Part shown: positions 6,205 through 11,285 of the stretch, piece after piece
Position numbering within the stretch: the first letter of the stretch is position 1
How the letters are laid out: every line of letters starts with the position of its first letter
Assembly (NCBI GenBank): GCA_031281815.1
Contig: JAITEY010000010.1
Location: 1-11,285 of the forward strand
DNA: 11,285 bases
DNA from: Desulfovibrio sp.
GTDB taxonomy: Bacteria; Desulfobacterota; Desulfovibrionia; Desulfovibrionales; Desulfovibrionaceae
Reading direction: 5' to 3'
Notes under the pieces: model-generated
The model's database searches: none
Told to the model about the DNA's origin: nothing
The model's input: only the letters and a program-made list of their open reading frames with translations
Made by a program: the position numbers and the translations under genes

Positions 6205-7117
6205 ATGAGCGACTGCCGGCGCGCAACGCCGAGGCGAGTGTTTCCAACTCCGCGGCGACGCTTTGCAAAAACGCTGCCGCGTCGGTCGGCGCGTTGTCTG
6301 CGGCGGCGGCCCGCTGCGCGCCGGGGGGCGCGTACCCGCCGCCGGCGGGGAGCCGGCCGGCCGCCGGGGCCGGGATTTCCTCTTCAACCGCAAGTGAACA
6401 GGTATCGGGAAGCTCAGCCGCGGAGCGTCCGTCCCGCATCGCCTCGTTTCGGTCTCGAAGCGCGGCGTCGAGCAGTGCGCCTTTGCCGAAAAAAGCGCCC
6501 GCGCCGGTATCCCGATCCCCTCTGCGCACGGCGGTGAAGAGCGGCAGCATGCGCCCGGTGTCCCGCGCCGGGTCCGGCAACCCGCGATCGGGTCGGGCCG
6601 CCGCGCCTGCGTTGCCCGCGATGCCGGCCAGCAGGGGGAGGAGTTGTTCCAGACCGGGCAGCTTGAGTTGCCCCGAGCGTCTGCCCTCCGGCCGGAGAGG
6701 CGGAGGCGGGAAGGGAAAACGCAACGCGTCGTCATCAGCCTCATCCGGGTCAATGTCGTTGTCGTCGTCGTTTTCCCGGTCGGGACCGTCGCCGGAAGAG
6801 GCGGCGGTATGCGCGCCGGCAAGTCCGCCGTCCGGGTCGCCGTCGACGAGGGCGCCCGGCACGCCCGCGACATAGCGCACGCCGCGCGCTTGCTCCTCAT
6901 CCAGTATTTTCCGCGCGCCGCCTATAGTCAAGCCGACTTCGTGCAACAGGTAACGAATGCGTTCCAGCAGGGCGAGGTCTTCCCCGGTATACAGCCGCCT
7001 GCCGCTCTCCGTGCGCAGGGGCGCGATGAGCGGGAACTCCGACTCCCAAAAGCGCAGCACATAGGCTTTGAGGTTCAGCAGCGCGGCCGCCTCGCCGATT
7101 TTGTAGGTCCTCGCCAT
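6203..7117 (-). CDS. MerR-family transcriptional regulator upstream of rpe-tkt
   Basis: A DNA-binding regulator of 304 residues from the ATG at 7115-7117, supported by AAGGAA at 7123-7128. The longer TTG start at 7162 has no SD. Residues 4-70 form a MerR winged helix-turn-helix: YKIGEAAALLNLKAYVLRFW, then RTESGRRLYTGEDLALLERI and a dimerisation-type helix HEVGLTIGGARKILDEE. The region then departs from classical MerR proteins. There is no metal-binding cysteine set and no recognisable drug-binding domain. Instead an acidic Asp-rich stretch (about 92-130), a Pro-rich run, a low-complexity Gly/Ala/Arg-rich region and a final helix (TDAAAFLQSVAAELETLASALRA) follow. Its stop overlaps the rpe SD and the gap to the rpe ATG is 11 nt, so it very likely shares a transcript with rpe and tkt and may autoregulate that operon. 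The signal it senses cannot be told. Confidence 0.85.
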   Translation of the reverse strand: MARTYKIGEAAALLNLKAYVLRFWESEFPLIAPLRTESGRRLYTGEDLALLERIRYLLHEVGLTIGGARKILDEEQARGVRYVAGVPGALVDGDPDGGLAGAHTAASSGDGPDRENDDDNDIDPDEADDDALRFPFPPPPLRPEGRRSGQLKLPGLEQLLPLLAGIAGNAGAAARPDRGLPDPARDTGRMLPLFTAVRRGDRDTGAGAFFGKGALLDAALRDRNEAMRDGRSAAELPDTCSLAVEEEIPAPAAGRLPAGGGYAPPGAQRAAAADNAPTDAAAFLQSVAAELETLASALRAGSRS

Positions 7118-7122
7118 GCGTG

Positions 7123-7128
7123 TTCCTT
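7123..7128 (-). promoter_or_regulatory. SD site fixing the MerR start
   Basis: AAGGAA with 5-nt spacing to the ATG at 7117. It excludes the upstream TTG at 7162. The 93-bp gap up to the Sel1 gene shows no strong promoter and no clear terminator. Confidence 0.65.
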
Positions 7129-7210
7129 CGCAACTCTTGTAGCACAGAGGACGCACAAACAAAAGGGCAGTCTGCGGAAGCGCGTCACGGGAGAATGCGC
7201 AGGCGTAACT

Positions 7211-7954
7211 CTATTTTTTGGCTTCCAGGTCGTTAAGGGCGCTTTTGGCTTCCTGAATGCCCTGATCCGCGGCTTTTTTAAAGTATTCCCGCGCTTTTTT
7301 CCGGTCTTTTTTGACGCCCACGCCTTCAAGGTAGGCTTGCCCGAGTTCGTATTCGGCCAGCGGGTGCCCGAAGGCCGCGGCCTGTTCGAAATTCCTGACC
7401 CCCGCCCTGGCGTCTTTGGGGCCGCCTGCGCCGTTGAGTTGCAGGATACCCAGGCCGTACAGGGCATCGGGATGCTTCAGGACGGCTGCTTTGGACCACT
7501 GTTCCCTGGCTTTGACGAAATCCTGCGTCCCGAGCGCGCCCCGGAAATACAGGTAGCCGAGGTTGTACTGGGCCTGCGGATTGCCGGCGGAGGAGGATTT
7601 TTTCCACCACCGTTCGGCTTCCCTGAGGTCCTGTTTGCCGCCTTCGCCGCGAGCGGCCATGAGTCCCATGCCGAAGGCGGCGTTGTCGTCGCCTTTGTCC
7701 GCCAGGGGTTTAAGGATTTGTTTGGCCTTGGCGAAATCTTTGGCGTCGTAGGCGGCGGCCGCCTCCTGCAGCGGAGCGGAGACAGGGGGGGCGTCGCCGG
7801 CATTGCGCGTATCGCCGCTGCTGTGACGGCTTTGCGCCGCGCCGGGGGCGGCTTGGGAACGGGTGGACCGGGCCGCGTCGACGGACGGGGGCCATGCTGC
7901 GTCCAGAGCGGCCATGCTGAGAAGGATAAGAAATATTTTCCGTGCGGTGCGCAT
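7211..7954 (-). CDS. Exported Sel1-repeat (TPR-like) protein
   Basis: A 247-residue protein with a signal peptide (MRTARKIFLILLSMAALDAA, then a likely cleavage near SVDA at 24-27), so it is periplasmic or envelope-associated. There is no lipobox Cys. A short Ser/Ala/Gly-rich linker (about 28-60) leads to a helix with AAAAYDAKDFAKAKQIL and then four Sel1-like repeats at roughly 91-126, 127-162, 163-198 and 199-234. These show the usual G-x-G/Y-L-x-x-G and A-x-x-W/Y-F-x-K-A-A-x-x-G pattern, for example AQYNLGYLYFRG and AREYFKKAADQG. Sel1 repeats are protein-protein scaffolds; the partner is unknown. The ATG at 7954 is used because TGGAG lies 6 nt upstream (7961-7965). An in-frame ATG at 7966 lacks an SD, and longer versions would overlap the tRNA promoter and tRNA on the other strand. 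It lies 93 bp upstream of the MerR gene in the same direction. Confidence 0.85.
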   Translation of the reverse strand: MRTARKIFLILLSMAALDAAWPPSVDAARSTRSQAAPGAAQSRHSSGDTRNAGDAPPVSAPLQEAAAAYDAKDFAKAKQILKPLADKGDDNAAFGMGLMAARGEGGKQDLREAERWWKKSSSAGNPQAQYNLGYLYFRGALGTQDFVKAREQWSKAAVLKHPDALYGLGILQLNGAGGPKDARAGVRNFEQAAAFGHPLAEYELGQAYLEGVGVKKDRKKAREYFKKAADQGIQEAKSALNDLEAKK

Positions 7955-7960
7955 GCTTGT

Positions 7961-7965
7961 CTCCA
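7961..7965 (-). promoter_or_regulatory. SD site fixing the Sel1 protein start
   Basis: TGGAG on the minus strand, 6 nt before the ATG at 7954. It partly overlaps the alternative ATG at 7966, which would have no SD of its own. Confidence 0.6.
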
Positions 7966-8002
7966 TTGAGGCCGGCGCGTTCCGCCGGGCGGGGAAAAGT
8001 TC

Positions 8003-8031
8003 TTGACTCCCGAAACGGGCGCCTGTATACA
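8003..8031 (+). promoter_or_regulatory. tRNA-Arg promoter
   Basis: TTGACT (8003-8008) and TATACA (8026-8031) are separated by exactly 17 nt, a near-consensus sigma-70 promoter. The predicted start, near 8038, is just before the tRNA at 8047. The spacer contains a perfect CCCG-AAA-CGGG inverted repeat. The promoter overlaps the upstream region of the divergent Sel1 gene. Confidence 0.75.
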
Positions 8032-8046
8032 ACCTCTCACCGACAA

Positions 8047-8123
8047 GCGCCAGTAGCTCAGCTGGATAGAGCACCAGGCTACGAACCTGTAGGTCGGAGG
8101 TTCGAATCCTTCCTGGCGCGCCA
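8047..8123 (+). tRNA. tRNA-Arg (anticodon ACG)
   Basis: The 77-nt cloverleaf is complete. The 7-bp acceptor stem is GCGCCAG/CTGGCGC, the D arm GCTC-AGCTGGATA-GAGC, the anticodon loop CTACGAA (anticodon ACG, read as ICG after A34 deamination, decoding CGU/CGC/CGA), the variable loop AGGTC, the T arm GGAGG-TTCGAAT-CCTTC, the discriminator G, and CCA is encoded. The closing pair of the anticodon stem (C27 opposite T43) is mismatched and one T-stem pair is G-T. Otherwise it is very close to other bacterial tRNA-Arg(ACG), including E. coli. It has its own promoter and terminator, so it is a single-gene unit. Confidence 0.97.
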
Positions 8124-8138
8124 ACAATATATCCGCAA

Positions 8139-8181
8139 AAGTCCGCATAAGCACGTAACAGCTTGTGCGGACTTGCTTTTT
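8139..8181 (+). terminator. Intrinsic terminator of the tRNA-Arg unit
   Basis: A 14-bp stem pairs 8139-8152 with 8161-8174 (one G-U pair) around an 8-nt loop. After GC, five T follow at 8177-8181. It lies 15 nt after the tRNA CCA. Confidence 0.85.
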
Positions 8182-8606
8182 AGCTTGCCGGCATTCCGCC
8201 GGAGTTCGCAAAAAATCGCTTGCATCCGAGCTTTTCGTGAGTAAGATAAACGTAACTTTTGAACCATATTCTGGCGGTTTCGTTTTGATTGGTTGGAACA
8301 CGCGCCGAAAAAATATGGAATCTCAATACTGTCCGGCTACGCTATAATCCTTAACAGGCTAAGATTCTATGGATCTTCCTGTTTTTGTTGTTTGCGAAAG
8401 GTTTTCCAGCGGCGTTACTGTGTATCATTAATTTAAACACTGAGCAAGTAAGCTTTTGCATAATTTTACCCGGCCGAGATGCACTGAAACGCGACTAATT
8501 GAGCGAAAATATCTTGACAGCATATTTTCTTAGTGATAACAATAACTAATAGTTTTTGAGGTCTGCCTAATTTAGGGACAACCCGCATCTTGAAGGGGAG
8601 AGTACC
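8182..8606 (+). other. AT-rich region upstream of the chemoreceptor gene
   Basis: No credible gene is seen in these 425 bp; the one short frame here (8165-8347) starts inside the tRNA terminator and has no SD. It contains two promoter candidates for the receptor gene. One is a perfect TATAAT at 8343-8348 with a poor -35. The other is TTGACA at 8514-8519 with TAACAA at 8537-8542. A near-palindrome with an AAGCTT centre at about 8445-8460 is also present. No sigma-54 (TGGC-N8-TTGC) or clean sigma-28 site was found. Confidence 0.6.
8514..8542 (+). promoter_or_regulatory. Candidate chemoreceptor promoter
   Basis: A perfect -35 TTGACA (8514-8519) is followed after 17 nt by TAACAA (3 of 6 -10 matches), within an AT-rich tract. 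It would give a leader of about 58 nt to the ATG at 8607. The weak -10 suggests an activator or a different pairing. Confidence 0.4.
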
Positions 8607-11023
8607 ATGACCACGAAGTTCAAAATTATCAGTGGGTTCGGTTTAATGATTATTCTGTTGGCCTCAATGTCCGCGTTCGGGATTGTACAACTGAAGAATT
8701 CGGAAGCCGGCTTTATGTTGTATACCCGCTATGCGCGTGTCAATGTAATGAGCAGCGACTTGTCAACGAGGGCAACGGAAGTCCTTCGGCATCTCAACAA
8801 TTTTCTGATCGGCTTTGAGCCGAAACTTATTGATGATGCTATAAGCAGTCTCGACAGCTTTTCGAAACTTATTCAGGCATCTCGCGCCTTATCACGCATT
8901 GAAGAACGACTAAAGGCGCTTGACGCTATGGGACAACGCGGCGATATGATCAAACCTCAACTCATCGAAATGCGCGACTATGTCATGGAGGTACAAACAG
9001 TATACAACAATCAGGTGCGACAAGCCTTCGATACTATGTACAAAGCACTTAACGAACTGGCCGATGCTGCTCGTGAAGTCGCTAATACCGAACTGCTCTA
9101 CCAGTTTAATAACATTTGGGAAAACTTGTTGCATGCGAGATCTTCAATAACACGCTTTGCTCAAAACCTTAGTCCATCATCCGCTGACGAAGGTCTGGAA
9201 CGTCTCGCCGCGCTTCGACAAAAACTTGAACCGTTGCAGACCCTTATTATTCAAGAAAAAAACAAGGCGAAAGTTCGGGTAATTCTTGATTCTTATGAAC
9301 GTGTGACCAAATCCGTGCAGGTCATGCGGGCGAGCGCGGCAAAAAAGGACGAGGTATTGGGGAAAGTACGCAGAGACACGCTTGCTCTGCATTCCGCCAT
9401 CCACGAGTTCAGCGAAAAACTCGACACTGAATCCCAGGCGACGGCGGAGAACACCGTCAAGACGCTCTCGAACGCCGAAACTGTGCTGTTTGTTGCCAGC
9501 GCCGCAGGCTTGGCGGTAGGTCTGCTGGCTGCCCTGGTCATCATCATCGGACTGACTCGAGTCCTCAACAAAGTTTCTGAATTCGCAAATGCCGTAGCGG
9601 ACGGCAATTTCGAATACCATGCCGAGATCAGGGAAAAGGGCGAAATCGGCAACATGGTAGTGGCACTGCGCACCATCCCCGCTGTTCTGAATGATATTTT
9701 GGAAACATACAAAAAGTTGGCCCATGACATCCAATACGGAAAACTCAAGTGTCAAGCGGATACCTCCCGCTTTCACGGAAGTTTTGCTACCCTTATCGCC
9801 GGGACCAACAATATTGTGGGCGTGTTGCGTGGAATTCTCGACAATATACCGACCCCTGTGGTTATTATGAGCAAGGAAACCAAAGCTGAATACCTGAACC
9901 TTCAGGTACTGGAAGTCGCCGGTTCCGACGGCGTCGGCAAAACTTGCAGGCAGCTTTTCAACCGCGATGATGCCGATACCCCAAACGATGCACTGAGAAA
10001 AGCCCTGGAGAGGAAAAGTACGGCCTCGGCGGAAACCCGCTGCAGGCCGCGCGGCAAGGAAATGGACATCGCCTATACCGCCATGCCGATACTGGATAAA
10101 GACGGCAACATAACCGCTGCTCTGCAACTAATCACCGATCTGACGGCGCTCAAAGAAACAGAACGCACCATTCAAAAAGCCGCTTCAGAGGCAACCGGCA
10201 TTTCAGGCCGCGTAGCCGCGGCTGCGAAAGAGCTTTCGGCCCAAATCGAGCAAGTGTCGAGGGGCGCTGAAACACAACGTACCCGTGTCGAATCCACGGC
10301 AAGCGCGATGAATGAAATGAACTCCACCGTTTTGGAGGTGGCGCGCAACGCCGGGCAGGCTTCGGAGCAGAGCAACATGACTCGCGACAAGGCTCAAAAC
10401 GGAGCCGATCTCGTCAATAAGGTGGTTGGTTCCATCAACCATGTGAACAGCGTGGCCTCAACCCTTCAAAACAATATGAAAGAACTCGGCTCTCAAGCTG
10501 AAAGCATCGGCAGCGTGATGAACGTAATCTCCGACATTGCCGACCAGACCAACCTGTTGGCTCTGAATGCGGCCATTGAAGCGGCCAGGGCGGGTGAGGC
10601 CGGGCGCGGCTTCGCGGTCGTGGCTGATGAAGTGCGTAAGCTCGCGGAAAAACCATGTCCGCGACTCTGGAAGTGGGCAGCAGCATCAACGCCATCCAAA
10701 ATTCGGCAAAGACGAACATCCATGAAGTCGGAACAGCCGTGACCAGCATAGGTGAAGCTACGAATCTGGCCAATTCCTCCGGCGAGGCCCTCAAGGAAAT
10801 CGTCGAACTGGCCGCTGCCAACTCGTCAGTGGTGACATCCATAGCAACGGCTGCGGAAGAGCAAAGCGCCACTTCGGAAGAAATCAACGGTTCGATTGAA
10901 GCAATAAACCGTATCGTCAACGAAACCTCTGACGGCATGGTTCAGTCCTCGGCCGCGGTGCAGGAACTTTCGCGCATGGCACAGGAACTGAGCCGGGTCA
11001 TGGAGCAGTTGACCAAACACTGA
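8607..11023 (+). CDS. Methyl-accepting chemotaxis protein, interrupted by a one-base frameshift
   Basis: A membrane chemoreceptor that would signal through CheW/CheA. As written, the first frame ends at 10742 (711 residues, the last 29 out of frame). Shifting back one base at the A5 tract 10648-10652 restores a normal C-terminus ending at 11023 and gives 805 residues. Order: transmembrane segment at about 7-27; a long helical periplasmic region (about 30-290), the size of four-helix or helical-bimodular sensors; a second transmembrane segment at 293-313; HAMP at about 315-370; a PAS domain at about 408-518 ([11 protein letters not shown] to LITDLTALK); then the signalling coiled coil with hairpin tip [24 protein letters not shown] from residue 646 and [11 protein letters not shown]. 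The restored tail begins TMSATLEVG and ends in MEQLTKH, with no NWETF-type CheR/CheB tether. AGGGGAG at 8594-8600 supports the ATG. No che genes are near, so it is a lone receptor. Unrepaired, it lacks the descending helix of the signalling hairpin and probably could not signal. Confidence 0.88.
10647..10655 (+). other. Frameshift site in the chemoreceptor gene
   Basis: Frame zero reads GAA AAA CCA TGT, which departs from the family. Re-reading the last A (10652) as the first base of the next codon gives GAA AAA ACC ATG, that is E-K-T-M, as in other receptors. Five A are present where six would keep the frame. Confidence 0.85.
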
Positions 11024-11033
11024 TAGAGTTGCG

Positions 11034-11048
11034 CGACTCCCGGAGTCG
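11034..11048 (+). terminator. Small hairpin after the chemoreceptor gene
   Basis: CGACTC-CCG-GAGTCG forms a perfect 6-bp stem 10 nt past the receptor stop. No U-tract follows, so this is only a possible 3'-end structure. Confidence 0.3.
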
Positions 11049-11059
11049 AAGCAATCTTG

Positions 11060-11103
11060 CCGGCGTAAGGTTGATGCCTTCAATCGTCCTTGCGCCGGCT
11101 CAG
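11060..11103 (+). repeat. Dispersed hairpin element, copy 2 (downstream of the chemoreceptor)
   Basis: The arm 11060-11070 pairs with 11088-11098 over 11 bp with one G-T pair. The 17-nt loop can itself fold (TTGA with TCAA). Bases 11084-11103 equal 3368-3387 exactly. It lies between the receptor stop and the end of a possible leftward reading frame, where a bidirectional terminator would be expected. Confidence 0.55.
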
Positions 11104-11109
11104 TCCGCC

Positions 11110-11283
11110 CTACCTCATTGGGGCCGGTATTTTCAAAGACGGCAGACGGGCGTACCACTGCTGTATACGCAGGCGGTAAACTTTGTCGGCCGAAACCGGA
11201 GACAGGCGATTGCAACCTTGCCGGCGACCGCATCTCCGCGCAACAAACGCATGCCGGCGGAGAGCCGGCCGGCAAATCCGCTG
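11110..11283 (-). CDS. Possible C-terminal end of an unidentified leftward gene (partial)
   Basis: On the minus strand a frame stays open from the right edge to a TAG at 11110-11112 (57 codons), ending in DKVYRLRIQQWYARLPSLK followed by IPAPMR, which looks protein-like. Its upstream half is Arg/Cys-rich and looks out of frame. A second minus-strand frame (codons from 11285) looks better there (GRLSAGMRLLRGDAVAGKVA) but stops near 11130. So either one frame is real, or a frameshift joins them. I recognise no family. The stop lies close to hairpin copy 2, as expected for a gene end. Confidence 0.3.
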   Translation of the reverse strand, partial: QRICRPALRRHAFVARRCGRRQGCNRLSPVSADKVYRLRIQQWYARLPSLKIPAPMR

Positions 11284-11285
11284 TC

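Noticed and set aside
6750..6790. GTC/GAC triplet run resembling a microsatellite
   Set aside because: It encodes the Asp-rich stretch of the MerR-type protein and is not a perfect or long tandem repeat.
5424..6875. Long plus-strand open frame opposite rpe and MerR
   Set aside because: Low-complexity Arg/Ser/Pro/Ala-rich translation with no motif; the opposite strand encodes clear Rpe and MerR domains.
6644..7969. 441-codon plus-strand frame opposite MerR and Sel1 genes
   Set aside because: Shadow frame; the minus strand shows a signal peptide and Sel1 repeats.
8047..8181. Integration (att) site at the tRNA-Arg 3' end
   Set aside because: tRNA-Arg genes are common phage targets, but there is no integrase, no repeated tRNA 3' end in the window, and the native terminator is intact just downstream.
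8182..8606. Flagellar sigma-28 or sigma-54 promoter for the chemoreceptor
   Set aside because: A GCCGAGAT string near 8473 lacks a TAAA box at the right distance, and no TGGC/TTGC pair with sigma-54 spacing was found.
1..11285. CRISPR array, transposase, restriction or other defence cluster
   Set aside because: No regularly spaced repeats, no transposase or nuclease domains and no terminal inverted repeats were seen; the only accessory-type gene is the lone fic.

Overview
The window looks like chromosomal core DNA from a member of the Desulfovibrionaceae (Desulfovibrio-type Desulfobacterota). The ribosomal protein S1 N-terminus, the LDH-like malate dehydrogenase, the MerR/rpe/tkt gene cluster and the chemoreceptor style fit that group, and most genes are GC-rich with strong Shine-Dalgarno (SD) sites. 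The assignment rests on recalled family resemblance, not on a search.

Layout. At the left edge the start of rpsA runs leftward off the window. A 358-bp divergent intergenic region separates it from mdh (rightward). It holds a good mdh promoter candidate and, on the rpsA side, three GC-rich hairpins, one shaped like an intrinsic terminator. After mdh, two back-to-back hairpins precede fic, a visibly more AT-rich gene whose Fic/Doc motif has Gln where the catalytic His is expected. Fic converges on a leftward block of five genes, read in transcription order: a secreted Sel1-repeat protein, a MerR-type regulator, ribulose-phosphate 3-epimerase (rpe), transketolase (tkt) and a small calcineurin-like phosphoesterase. 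MerR and rpe are 11 nt apart and the rpe SD overlaps the MerR stop, so at least MerR-rpe-tkt is probably one transcript. Rpe and Tkt are consecutive non-oxidative pentose-phosphate enzymes, and the MerR protein is the obvious candidate regulator.

Rightward from 8003 there is a textbook tRNA unit: a TTGACT-17-TATACA promoter, tRNA-Arg(ACG) with encoded CCA, and a 14-bp terminator hairpin. A 425-bp AT-rich leader then leads to a large methyl-accepting chemotaxis protein (two transmembrane segments, a long helical periplasmic sensor, HAMP, PAS, signalling domain). It is interrupted by a one-base frameshift at an A5 tract just past the signalling hairpin tip. The right edge has a hairpin element sharing an exact 20-bp match with one downstream of tkt, followed by the possible 3' end of an unidentified leftward gene.

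No complete new multi-gene system (defence, CRISPR, biosynthetic cluster) is evident. The points most worth a second look are the Gln-for-His Fic protein, the frameshifted receptor, the dispersed hairpin repeat, the rpsA leader structures and the short duplication at the rpe/tkt junction.
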